Virus record (IMG/VR): IMGVR_UViG_3300042914_001135
Location: 1 to 39,636 of that record
DNA: 39,636 nucleotides
From: a virus
Reading direction: 5' to 3' (one strand)
Shown: positions 30,136-37,641 of the stretch, piece by piece
How positions within the stretch are numbered: the stretch's first letter is position 1
Layout of the letters: the number at the start of each line of letters is the position of its first letter
Notes under the pieces: generated by a model
Databases searched by the model: none
The model's input: the letters and a program-made list of their open reading frames with translations, nothing else
What the model was told of the DNA's origin: nothing
Program-made: the position numbers and the translations under genes

Positions 30136-31256
30136 ACCAATGCTCCAGAATCTCTTAATACATCACGCACATTCAACACTACACGGTACTTTTGACCTGG
30201 TTTCAGATCAACATGATGCCTACCAATGTCGGCTTTCACCTTGCGTTTTACTTCCACCTCACAGGTCGGTTCTAACGGTTGCCATCTCCCTGCCACCCTG
30301 TTCTCGGTAGGTTTCACCACCTGCAACAGTTGGTCAGCTGCGGTGTTCCAGTTGAACGCTGCTGTCTCACCAGCATAAGTTTCTGCTTGTTGCCGGTAAC
30401 GGTCACGGTTGTCATACAGGTCTTTGATCGCACTAAATATCGCATCAAATTCAGGTTCATCCCAATCACCCATATCTTTCCAAGTTCCCTCATTTGTTGG
30501 CACAGAACGGGTAGGGATGCGGTGGGTTGCTAGATCAGAGAACTCTCGATGACCATGCGCGTCAGACAGGATCGTTGGCACACCGGCAGAGATTGCCTGT
30601 AACGGCATCAATCCGAAACCTTCACCACGGGACACCGAAATGAAACAGTCCGCTGATCGCACCAAATCTGCTTCAGCCTCAACAGTCATCCAGTTGTTGT
30701 GAATAACCACGTTCGGGTAAACAAGGTTGTCCGGCGCACACAAATATGGGGGAACAATCTTGATATGCAACTCTGCGTCAGGCAGATTCATTTCCAAGAA
30801 CACTTTGAGTACCACGTCTAAGCCTTTGCGATACCACTCTGACCCGCCACACAAAATCTTGAACTTGTCGTTCTGTGGTCGTTCCTTCGGATACCAAACA
30901 TCACGATCAACCCCTAAAGGGATAACACGCACGTTGTCATGGAACTGTGAGAACAACTCCCAATTATGCAGCGAAGGAACAATCACCGTGTCAAACAGTT
31001 GCAGATATTCGGAGAACTCTGGTGGCAACCAGTTCGTTTCCCACATCGTCAACAACGCAGGCTTCTGTCCCTCAACCCAGCCTTTGATCAGGTTAGGTCT
31101 AAGAGCAAACACCACTCGTTCAGCATCATCAACAAGGTTCACTTTGCTTGACAAAGCATCCCGTAAACCTGCAACCATTTTCCCGTACCCCACATGAGGC
31201 AGGTTCACCCCAACAAGGTTTAGGTATTTGGAAGTATCCCCGTTTCGACTTGCCAT
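30132..31256 (-). CDS. GT4-type (GT-B fold) glycosyltransferase
   Basis: Family 1/4-type enzymes move a sugar from a nucleotide donor to an acceptor. The C-terminal half has the standard features: KFKILCGGSEWYRKGLDVVL (131-150, the G-K-G-ldvl element), VRVIPLGVDRDVWYP (109-123) and SRGEGFGLMPLQAISAGVPT (209-228). In the classical EX7E motif the first Glu is E212 but the second position is Gln220, so the second carboxylate is absent. The C-terminal 70 residues are a basic, strand-rich extension. It sits between structural genes, suggesting it decorates virion proteins or host surface polymers. It has no signal peptide. Confidence 0.85.
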   Translation of the reverse strand: MASRNGDTSKYLNLVGVNLPHVGYGKMVAGLRDALSSKVNLVDDAERVVFALRPNLIKGWVEGQKPALLTMWETNWLPPEFSEYLQLFDTVIVPSLHNWELFSQFHDNVRVIPLGVDRDVWYPKERPQNDKFKILCGGSEWYRKGLDVVLKVFLEMNLPDAELHIKIVPPYLCAPDNLVYPNVVIHNNWMTVEAEADLVRSADCFISVSRGEGFGLMPLQAISAGVPTILSDAHGHREFSDLATHRIPTRSVPTNEGTWKDMGDWDEPEFDAIFSAIKDLYDNRDRYRQQAETYAGETAAFNWNTAADQLLQVVKPTENRVAGRWQPLEPTCEVEVKRKVKADIGRHHVDLKPGQKYRVVLNVRDVLRDSGALV

Positions 31257-31504
31257 TTTTCTTCTGCTCGTTTCTCAACCTGTGCTGATCCATCAATGTT
31301 CTTAGGTTGAACACCGTTCTGTCTCATACGCTTGTATGCGTCTAGGTCTTTGTCTAGCACACGATCCTTTTGATTGATTGTCGCGACCCTAGCCTTACCG
31401 CCCCGTGACGGCATAGCATCAGCACCAATACCGATGTGAGAAATCTTGCAACCGAAGCATCCCTCAACATCCAAACCTGGATGCGTTTCTTGATGTTTAA
31501 CCAC
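31220..31504 (-). CDS. Small Cys-pair phage protein (94 aa)
   Basis: GTG start at 31504 with GGGGAG nine bases up. After VKHQETHPGLDVEGCFGCKI (a GCFGCK pair near residue 16) follow DAMPSRGGKA and VLDKDLDAYKRMRQNGVQ with PKNIDGSAQVEKRA. The CfGCkw...g..a.ptr...dldAYkrLr.dGlqPk.idGsa pattern is common in actinophage structural regions. It might bind a metal through the Cys pair. Function not known. Its end overlaps the glycosyltransferase start by 37 bases. Confidence 0.75.
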   Translation of the reverse strand: MVKHQETHPGLDVEGCFGCKISHIGIGADAMPSRGGKARVATINQKDRVLDKDLDAYKRMRQNGVQPKNIDGSAQVEKRAEEKWQVETGILPNT

Positions 31505-31796
31505 TTATGTACTCCCCGTATCCTGCTGCGGTTAGCGATGCTACCTCTGTAGCGTCAACCTCAATGTCATGCCCACCGTAGTACACCTTCGCAACGGTGT
31601 CCATGTCTGATGGTTCGTTCTCTGTGTAGTTGCCGTTCGTTAACAGAAACACGTTCCTGCCTCTAGCGGTTGGTCGAACATGAGCTGCTAAACGGTTAGC
31701 GAGGCGTTGCTCTTTAGATAGCACTAAACCTTTAGTGAAGTTCTCTGCGAGCGTAGGGCGCACAAAGTTGTCGGTGGGTGGTCTGAAAATTGCCAT
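31497..31796 (-). CDS. Small protein sharing its C-terminal module with the neighbouring repeat protein (99 aa)
   Basis: The end (NVFLLTNGNYTENEPSDMDT through KVYYGGHDIEVDATEVASLT and AAGYGEYI) lines up with the end of the 321-residue product (NLYKLKTGEYTIVDQRDLGQ, KLWHGGRLHFLDDAEVAELT, AAGFGDSI). So a module of about 45 residues is shared: strand, WhGG/YyGG turn, D.aEva.LtAAG. N-terminal half is basic and helical (KEQRLANRLAAHVRPTARGR). Overlapping TGATG links it to the upstream gene. A virion head-fibre or tail attachment module is a reasonable guess. Confidence 0.8.
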   Translation of the reverse strand: MAIFRPPTDNFVRPTLAENFTKGLVLSKEQRLANRLAAHVRPTARGRNVFLLTNGNYTENEPSDMDTVAKVYYGGHDIEVDATEVASLTAAGYGEYISG

Positions 31797-32761
31797 CAGG
31801 TGATGCTATCTCCAAAGCCTGCTGCGGTTAGTTCTGCGACCTCAGCATCATCCAAGAAATGCAGGCGACCACCATGCCACAGTTTCTCTACCTGACCTAG
31901 ATCACGCTGGTCAACGATGGTGTACTCACCTGTTTTGAGTTTGTAAAGGTTTCGTGCGCGAACACCCGAACGGTCGTAACGGCCTAAACGGTTCGCTGAA
32001 TCCCCGCCACCGAAGTATCCACCTGGATAGTTGTAGGTGTATGGCACACGGAAGATACGGGACTTAACCCAATCGGCAGACGAAGCCCCAACACCTGATC
32101 CGGTAGCACTACGGATATAGAGGATGCCACCAAGCGTGACTGATGTGCCTGTACCGGAACCTGTGGCGGTACGAATGTTGACAACAAGATCAATACCTTC
32201 ACCCGAACCAACACCGTCACCCGTAGCAGTACGGATAGGGACACGAATGAACGTGACGCTAGAAGCCCCTGATCCGCTACCCACAGCCGTTCTAACAGGC
32301 GTAATCCTGCCTGACGCTGTATCAGAGCCAACACCGCTACCTGTGGCTGTACGAGGCGCAATATGCAACCCCGTTGAATCCATCGTCCCAACACCCGAAC
32401 CAGTTGCGCTACGAAGAAGAACAACAACCCGTGTTGCAGACTCAGAACCAACACCACTACCCGTACCTTGACGTTGACGCAACACCTGCGCCGAAGAAGA
32501 AGCAGTACCTAAACCTGATGCGGTAGCAGTAACGGTGATAACCGCACGAACACCCAAATAGAAACGCCCACCGAAACGGTAAGGGAAACTGAAGTCAGTT
32601 AACTGACCTAAACGAACCTGAGCAGAACCCGAAGCAACAGAAGCAGAACCATCACCCGAACCAGTCGCAGTACGACCAACAACACGGAAATAGGTTGCCC
32701 GATAAAACGGGTGGGTGTCAACAAACGGTTCGCTAAAACCTGTGACTGCTGTTTGCGCCAT
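31796..32761 (-). CDS. Tandem-repeat structural protein (321 aa)
   Basis: The centre holds seven or more degenerate repeats of about 20 residues with the core R(S/T)ATGSGVG(S/A) followed by a strand such as ATRVVVLL or GRITPV, reading as a stacked beta structure, perhaps a fibre shaft or a surface spike. The N-terminus (QTAVTGFSEPFVDTHPFYRA) and the repeat-free TFD...PYRFGGRFYLGV part form a small head; the C-terminus has the module shared with the next gene. A likely minor tail or head-fibre protein. The ATG at 32761 is directly preceded by a hairpin that contains the ribosome site. Confidence 0.75.
   Translation of the reverse strand: MAQTAVTGFSEPFVDTHPFYRATYFRVVGRTATGSGDGSASVASGSAQVRLGQLTDFSFPYRFGGRFYLGVRAVITVTATASGLGTASSSAQVLRQRQGTGSGVGSESATRVVVLLRSATGSGVGTMDSTGLHIAPRTATGSGVGSDTASGRITPVRTAVGSGSGASSVTFIRVPIRTATGDGVGSGEGIDLVVNIRTATGSGTGTSVTLGGILYIRSATGSGVGASSADWVKSRIFRVPYTYNYPGGYFGGGDSANRLGRYDRSGVRARNLYKLKTGEYTIVDQRDLGQVEKLWHGGRLHFLDDAEVAELTAAGFGDSIT
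32090..32480 (-). repeat. Degenerate tandem repeat, period about 60 bp
   Basis: On the plus strand the sequence (G/A)(T/C)(A/G)GC(N)(G/C)T(A/T)CG recurs near 32104, 32162, 32224, 32284, 32342, 32402 and 32461, a 58-62 bp period. It encodes the ATGSGVG core of the 32761-31796 protein. Copies differ by scattered substitutions, so expansion and contraction is likely over time. Confidence 0.75.
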
Positions 32762-32762
32762 G

Positions 32763-32776
32763 AGGGGTTATCCCCT
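32763..32776 (-). promoter_or_regulatory. Hairpin occupying a ribosome binding site
   Basis: On the minus strand AGGGG-ATAA-CCCCT lies between the stop of the 122-residue gene and the start codon at 32761. The only purine-rich ribosome site for that start, AGGGG, is one arm of the hairpin, so translation may depend on ribosomes from upstream or on melting. Confidence 0.5.
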
Positions 32777-32781
32777 AACGG

Positions 32782-33150
32782 CTAGTCGAGCGACAGCGTG
32801 AGAGTGGTGATCTGAAAAGTATCGCCCGCAGTAACCGCAGCAGATGACGACAACGCGCCAGTCCACAAACAGTTACCACCAGTCGACGCGTCCCACAATG
32901 ACCAATGCGAATAAGTTTCAGTAGAAGCAACGTTTGTCCATTCCAAAGTCGCAGAAGTCACTATAGCACCAGACGACGCAGTAGCCCAAGCAGCAACCTT
33001 ACGAGTCGTTTCAGATGCAGCATTAGAAGTCCCATCCTCACCAGCATCACCCGTATGCAATTTCACATACACGTTTGAAGGAATAGTCCAAGCAGTCTTG
33101 CCTGTGGTGTGTTCAAGGATTTTCAGTTCCGCATAATTAGAAATCGACAT
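32782..33150 (-). CDS. Small structural protein, capsid-downstream (122 aa)
   Basis: The pattern MSISNYAELKILEHTTGKTA, then WTIPSNVYVKLHTGDAGEDG, KVAAWATASSGAIVTSATLE, YSHWSLWDASTGGNCLWTG and a TLTLSL end belongs to a small beta-rich phage structural protein seen next to tail or head-fibre genes in aquatic phages (vYvaLHT.dPge.g...E). AAAGG lies ten bases before ATG 33150. It is the first gene after the capsid terminator; it may be a decoration, trimeric fibre base or tail piece. Confidence 0.8.
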   Translation of the reverse strand: MSISNYAELKILEHTTGKTAWTIPSNVYVKLHTGDAGEDGTSNAASETTRKVAAWATASSGAIVTSATLEWTNVASTETYSHWSLWDASTGGNCLWTGALSSSAAVTAGDTFQITTLTLSLD

Positions 33151-33182
33151 ACAAACCTTTCGCTGGAAAGACTATACCAAAT

Positions 33183-33226
33183 ACAAAAAGTGGGGCAACC
33201 GAGCGAGGGGACTCGGCTACCCCACA
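33183..33226 (-). terminator. Rho-independent terminator after the capsid gene
   Basis: On the minus strand GTGGGG (33220-33225) pairs with CCCCAC (33190-33195), with inner CCGAG/CTCGG, followed by TTTTTG. It lies about 30 bases past the capsid stop and would limit, not abolish, transcription into the genes further left. Confidence 0.9.
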
Positions 33227-33256
33227 TCTTGTGGAGGATTAAACGAACCTAACTAA

Positions 33257-34225
33257 TTAGGCTGCGTTTGCACCAATGCTGGATGACGACTCAATGCGAC
33301 GCAACGATGCTTCGCGGAAGCGACCGTAGCCACCGAGCCAATACCAACCGATTGGGTTGAAACGCATGAGCGAGTCAACCACTGGGCCGCGAACGACCTT
33401 CGGCACAATGCCGTTTCCGTCAACCTGGCTGTAAGCCTTAGCCAAAGCCTGACGACCCATGATGTGTGTGCAATACACGTCAATCGTTCCAGTTGTGCTG
33501 GTTCCGTTCGATGCGTTAGTAAACACCTTTGCGCGAGGGGTTTCAATGAATCGTACTGATTCAAAGGTTCCGATCTCACCGTTGTAGATGTTCATGGTGT
33601 CAACGTTGATGTGAGGTGCGTTCCATGATGCGTTGCCGGTTTCACGACGAAGGTCGTAAGACACGTCAGGATGGATGTAACCCATGTAGTAACCATTGAA
33701 CGTTGCAACGTTTGCACCACGCAAAGCAGCAGTCTGCTTACGGATGTCGTTTGCTTCAATGATGTCTTCTGCTGCAACCGTTACACGGCTTGAAGGATCA
33801 GATGATCCACCGCCACCGTAAGCAACGTTGTCACCGCCAGCAAGCACGTCGCGAACAACCTTGTCGATTGAGTCACCAGCGTTGTAACCGATAAGGTTCG
33901 CTGCTGCTGCATCAACGTCCAAGAACGAAGTTCCACGGAGTTTTGCGGTGGTGTTGATTGTGTTGCCGTATTCGGCAAGGGTTACAGTCACTTGCGTGTC
34001 ACTCATCGCTACAGGTGTAACGTCGGTGGTTTCAGCAAGTGTGCTGGTTGCTTCTGCAAGGTCTGCGAAAATCGTGAAGATTACCGAAGAACCTGGCATT
34101 GACTGGTTGGTTGGTTGAACATCGGCTGCCTGATCAAACAACATTTCTGAACGAAGGGCGAAATACGCCAAACGGTCATACGCTGCCTGGTCGGTGTCAA
34201 CCGAACTTTGCTGGGTATATGACAT
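33257..34225 (-). CDS. Major capsid protein, N4-gp56-like family
   Basis: The HK97-fold shell protein. At 322 residues it fits the N4 gp56-like group: N-terminal ALRSEMLFDQAADVQPTNQS, GSSVIFTIFADLAEATSTLA, TVTLAEYGNTINTTAKLRGT (the extended arm and E-loop region), NVATFNGYYMGYIHPDVSYD in the central domain and FNPIGWYWLGGYGRFREASL near the end. ATG 34225 has AAAGGAAAG before it. A terminator follows. Scaffold gene is directly upstream, as is usual. The head type suggests podovirus-like relatives. Confidence 0.9.
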   Translation of the reverse strand: MSYTQQSSVDTDQAAYDRLAYFALRSEMLFDQAADVQPTNQSMPGSSVIFTIFADLAEATSTLAETTDVTPVAMSDTQVTVTLAEYGNTINTTAKLRGTSFLDVDAAAANLIGYNAGDSIDKVVRDVLAGGDNVAYGGGGSSDPSSRVTVAAEDIIEANDIRKQTAALRGANVATFNGYYMGYIHPDVSYDLRRETGNASWNAPHINVDTMNIYNGEIGTFESVRFIETPRAKVFTNASNGTSTTGTIDVYCTHIMGRQALAKAYSQVDGNGIVPKVVRGPVVDSLMRFNPIGWYWLGGYGRFREASLRRIESSSSIGANAA

Positions 34226-34275
34226 GACTTTCCTTTAGGGGTAGCCCCAAAGAACGTGAATCCTATGGGGAGTGA

Positions 34276-34731
34276 TTAGTATTTTTCTGCTTCGGCTCTC
34301 GCCTGGGCCAAAAGTTGCATCACTTCGTCCGCGGATTTTGCTTGTCCAATACGCTGAGCATAATCGACAGGAGGTTCGCTTGTCTGCCCAGCTCGCGCTG
34401 CCTGTGCCACCCGATTCCATGACTGCTGTTCAGCAACCACTTCCTTGTTCTGACTAGGTATGAGACTTGCTTCTTCTGCCGCTTGTCGAATCGCCTCCGG
34501 TGTTAATTCACCGTCGTAGCCTTTAACGAAATACTTGTACTTCGGATCGTTCGGGTCCATGCCCGCTTTCACGAAGTTAAGTTCTCGTCGGGCTGCCTCT
34601 GCTGATGCTGCCTGCTCACGTAAAGCCTTATTCTCGGCTTCAAGCTTCCGCAAATGCGCCCGCACAGGGTCCTTCGATTGCTGCTGGTCTTGTACTGCAT
34701 CATCCTCAAACTCGTAGTTTGCATCTGACAT
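34276..34731 (-). CDS. Capsid scaffolding protein
   Basis: Start at ATG 34731 with AAGGAG six bases upstream; a longer in-frame start at 34821 is weaker. The product is acidic at the N-terminus (DANYEFEDDAVQDQQQSKD), then a coiled coil (VRAHLRKLEAENKALREQAA onward) and a C-terminal region with GMDPNDPKYKYFVKGYDGEL and a helical end. This is the ordinary plan of phage scaffold proteins, which line the inside of the prohead and then leave. Gene order (scaffold then capsid) and the nearby promoter support it. Confidence 0.88.
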   Translation of the reverse strand: MSDANYEFEDDAVQDQQQSKDPVRAHLRKLEAENKALREQAASAEAARRELNFVKAGMDPNDPKYKYFVKGYDGELTPEAIRQAAEEASLIPSQNKEVVAEQQSWNRVAQAARAGQTSEPPVDYAQRIGQAKSADEVMQLLAQARAEAEKY

Positions 34732-34845
34732 GACCCACTCCTTCTGCCCACATTCGGCTGGAGGTTCCCGAATGGCTGCAAGTCTCACCCCTTTTGCACA
34801 TTGAAAGCGGGGGATTTCCAATGGTGTCCGTTACCGAACATTCCT

Positions 34846-34878
34846 AGTATACACACACTTGACTTGCAAGTGTCAAGT
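34846..34878 (-). promoter_or_regulatory. Candidate capsid promoter with palindromic operator
   Basis: On the minus strand TTGACA (34871-34876) and TATACT (34846-34851) are 19 bases apart, a long but tolerable spacer. The spacer and -35 carry ACTTG-AC-ACTTGCAAGT-CAAGT (34857-34878), built around the perfect ten-base palindrome ACTTGCAAGT, which looks like a protein binding site. It drives the scaffold-capsid pair. Confidence 0.55.
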
Positions 34879-34881
34879 ATG

Positions 34882-36039
34882 CTATTGCGCTTTACCCACC
34901 GAAGTAGAAATGGAGCCTGATGTTTCACCAGTTGTCCGAGCAAATGATCCGCCACCAGCGAACTCACCAGTACGAAGGCGACGTTTACGCTCCAACTCTT
35001 GTTGCGCGGCGACATCAATCCCGAACGCAGCACCAGCCAGTTGCTCGCTCGATAGTGCAGTCTCCCCCGCGAAGGTCTGCTTTAGTTCGCCTAGCCCGCC
35101 GACTTCAGCGAACCCTGCGCGAGCCTGCTGTTCAGTAATACCACGCGCAGCCAAGTTCTCGGCATAAGAACCAGTCAACTGAATACCACCCTGCTCCAAA
35201 CTTCTAGCAGCAATCTGAGCGGCCCTAGCCTGTTGTTTCAGCAACGGGGCTGTGCGTTCTGGGTCAATGAAGTACGCAGCTAACTGGCCTTCTGTAACCC
35301 CATACAAGGTTTGCATTTGACGTTTAACCTCTGGGTCAGATTGGGCAACAACCGCGTAACCCTGTTGAATACGATCCTGCAACTCAGATGGGGAAACGTC
35401 ACCCTCGATCAGTTTCGAGAAGTCATCCGTTTGGTCATAGAACCCTGGAGGCAAACCATTTGACTGCATGGTTTGACGGTAGAAATCTTCCAGACCAATG
35501 TATTCACCTGGGGAAAGTTCAGCCAAACCTTTTTTCATACGTGCAGCGTTTGCAGAAAAACGGGTCTTGTACTGATCGGTGTCACGGATCGAGTACACCA
35601 ACGCTTGCTCATTGTTGATGTCAACCAGCCCTGACGTATAGTTGTTCCACAACACATCTGCCAACGATTCCAGACCGTAGGTTGAAAGAACTGCTTTGAT
35701 TGTGTTACGTGCGTCAGGGTTAGGACTGAAAACTGGATTAGAGCCATTACCTTCGTCTGCCAAGACCCTTTTGATGTAGCCGTTAGAGAACACGGTGATA
35801 CGCATACGGCTTGGGCCGCTTCCCTCATAATAAATGTCTACAATCTCCGCGCCTTCGCTGCTAGTCGCAACGCCTCCAGTTGGTTTTGCTACACCCCCGC
35901 CAGTAACATCCGGTACTTGCAACCCTGATGCAGCAAGGTTCGCTTGGCCTTTAGGAGTTGCAAAATATGCAGCCAATTCAGCATTGAGGTTCTCCAAGTT
36001 CAAACCAAAATCAACACCACCAAAACCAATGTCACTCAT
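34882..36039 (-). CDS. Helical virion-type protein (385 aa)
   Basis: Residues 1-110 hold SDIGFGGVDFGLNLENLNAE, a helix and a Gly/Ala/Ser-rich linker to the small beta segment MRITVFSNGYIKRVLAD. The rest is mainly helical, with ELSPGEYIGLEDFYRQTMQS and EGQLAAYFIDPERTAPLLKQ, ending in an Arg/Gly/Ser-rich tail. It lies between the other virion-type proteins and the capsid promoter, and its ATG overlaps the upstream stop. Similar domain families are used in ejected or internal proteins, but I cannot name a family. A virion structural or ejection role is inferred from context. Confidence 0.7.
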   Translation of the reverse strand: MSDIGFGGVDFGLNLENLNAELAAYFATPKGQANLAASGLQVPDVTGGGVAKPTGGVATSSEGAEIVDIYYEGSGPSRMRITVFSNGYIKRVLADEGNGSNPVFSPNPDARNTIKAVLSTYGLESLADVLWNNYTSGLVDINNEQALVYSIRDTDQYKTRFSANAARMKKGLAELSPGEYIGLEDFYRQTMQSNGLPPGFYDQTDDFSKLIEGDVSPSELQDRIQQGYAVVAQSDPEVKRQMQTLYGVTEGQLAAYFIDPERTAPLLKQQARAAQIAARSLEQGGIQLTGSYAENLAARGITEQQARAGFAEVGGLGELKQTFAGETALSSEQLAGAAFGIDVAAQQELERKRRLRTGEFAGGGSFARTTGETSGSISTSVGKAQ

Positions 36040-36863
36040 CAGCGAACCTTTCCAAATGCTTTAGCAATAGTCAAAGCCAAAGACTGCGAATCCCTATTAG
36101 CGGCCTTCGTGTTCTGATAACCGTAACGCGGATCAGATTTAAGTTTCGCAACCCAATCACCCAAAGACATCTGACCAGTCTGAGCATTACCGAACGCATC
36201 AAGGAACGGACCCTGGAACATATCGATCTGGTTTGGGTCCCTCTCCAAAATCTGTCCGGCATACTGCCTGTAGTTATCGCTGATGTCTTTCAAAGACAAA
36301 CCAGCATCGATCTGAGATGACAAGTGAGGAAGAACACCCTTAGCGGACATCTTCATCTTGTTCAACAATTCGTCTTGCGAAATAGGTTTTCCAGTCCCAG
36401 GCATCGGAGTACCAGTCAGAACGGCTTGCAACTCGGAATCTGAAAGCGCATAGTTGTATGACTTAGCCAACTGCTTTAGCGAGTTCGCTTCAGAGCTAAT
36501 CCTTGCCTTTTCAACAGGTAGTTGTTTCTTTGCAAAAGCTTTCTGCTCAGGTGTAGCAGTCTTGAAATAGTTTGTTGCAGCCAATGCACCCTCGAAACGG
36601 GTCGCATCATAATTCTGGGCTACAGCATCAGCCAACACTTGTGCGACATCAGGACCGAAAATACCGTTAGGGTCCAACAAAAAAGAATACGCAGGAAGAT
36701 AACGGTCAACCTTTGCCCTTAGATCAGCAGGGTTAGCAACAGTCGTCGCCTTCTTTGCTTGTTGTTCGTCATACTCGCGCCCAAGCTCAGCACGTGTCTT
36801 AGTAGAACCAGCCTTAATCTGTGCGTCAATATACGCTTTACGAGGATTCTTTGTCTCAGCCAC
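36039..36863 (-). CDS. Helical virion-type protein (274 aa)
   Basis: Opens basic (MAETKNPRKAYIDAQIKAGS) and is helical throughout, with LRAKVDRYLPAYSFLLDPNG, ALAATNYFKTATPEQKAFAK and SLGDWVAKLKSDPRYGYQNT near the end. Its organisation (repeated short helices separated by Pro/Gly turns) resembles the 385-residue neighbour. It overlaps both flanking genes by 4-8 bases, so the three are one translational unit. Function: probable internal virion or tail-core protein, not recognised further. Confidence 0.7.
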   Translation of the reverse strand: MAETKNPRKAYIDAQIKAGSTKTRAELGREYDEQQAKKATTVANPADLRAKVDRYLPAYSFLLDPNGIFGPDVAQVLADAVAQNYDATRFEGALAATNYFKTATPEQKAFAKKQLPVEKARISSEANSLKQLAKSYNYALSDSELQAVLTGTPMPGTGKPISQDELLNKMKMSAKGVLPHLSSQIDAGLSLKDISDNYRQYAGQILERDPNQIDMFQGPFLDAFGNAQTGQMSLGDWVAKLKSDPRYGYQNTKAANRDSQSLALTIAKAFGKVR

Positions 36864-37641
36864 CGAGCATCCTTTCTAAAGTTTGTGCGTATCCTGCAAA
36901 CTGAACAGCATCAGCCTCATCCTGATTACCAGCTTCAATCTTTTTCTGTGCAAAAGCAGCAGCAGTAGGAGCCTGTTCAGCAACACCAGCCTGCGACTTC
37001 TGTCCAGCCAACTCAACACCCTGATAAGTCTTAACCAACTTATCCAATTCTTCGGTGTCCAATGTTCGACCCAACACGTTCTGGGAAACCTTGTCAAACA
37101 CATTTTGCAAATCCGTCGCAGCAGTCATGCGATACTTCTTCAAACCACCGCCACCACCCGAATAAGGGAACTTCTTGGAACGCTCCAATGCTTGTTCAAC
37201 GCTAATGAAACTTTGGTTGGCATCAATCAACGCCCGCTTATATGCGTCAAGGGTTGACTGGCGAACAATGCCTGGTTGATACGACTCACCAGAAAAGTAT
37301 CCTCCAGCAGCAAGTCGTTTCTGCCAAGCAATAACATCCTCAGCGTCCCAAGTAGCAATTGTTTGTTCGTCGCCTTCAAAGTATTGCGGTTGAACTGGCT
37401 GACCACCAACAGTTTTGGTAGGTCCCGTATATGTAGATGGGATGAGTCTGCCGTTCTGGAATTCGCCTTGACCTTCAAAACCAAGGACATCCCTACCACC
37501 ACCACCAAGACCTAAAACTTGCTGAACATAAGAAAGAGCTGCCTGAACTTCAGGGGACACCGGAACAGTTGTTGACGGTGTTGGACCAACCGGAGGCGTA
37601 GTTGTTGTGGTTGATCCACTTTGTCTAGGTCTTGGAGCCAT
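36856..37641 (-). CDS. Virion-type protein with a PG-binding-like segment (261 aa)
   Basis: The N-terminus is a Thr/Pro-rich linker (SGSTTTTTPPVGPTPSTTVP) of the same style as the mucin-like gene at 23189-24586. In the middle, WDAEDVIAWQKRLAAGGYFS...STLDAYKRAL has the spacing of a peptidoglycan-binding domain (helix ending WQkrL...Gyf, then a second helix). The C-terminal 100 residues are helical with a Gly-rich bridge. The gene starts on the stop of the giant gene (TAATG). Wall contact during ejection is a possible job. Confidence 0.7.
   Translation of the reverse strand: MAPRPRQSGSTTTTTPPVGPTPSTTVPVSPEVQAALSYVQQVLGLGGGGRDVLGFEGQGEFQNGRLIPSTYTGPTKTVGGQPVQPQYFEGDEQTIATWDAEDVIAWQKRLAAGGYFSGESYQPGIVRQSTLDAYKRALIDANQSFISVEQALERSKKFPYSGGGGGLKKYRMTAATDLQNVFDKVSQNVLGRTLDTEELDKLVKTYQGVELAGQKSQAGVAEQAPTAAAFAQKKIEAGNQDEADAVQFAGYAQTLERMLGG

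Noticed and set aside
32090-32480. A CRISPR-like array with a 60-bp period
   Set aside because: The repeats are in frame within a coding gene and have diverged throughout; no constant repeat with unique spacers exists.
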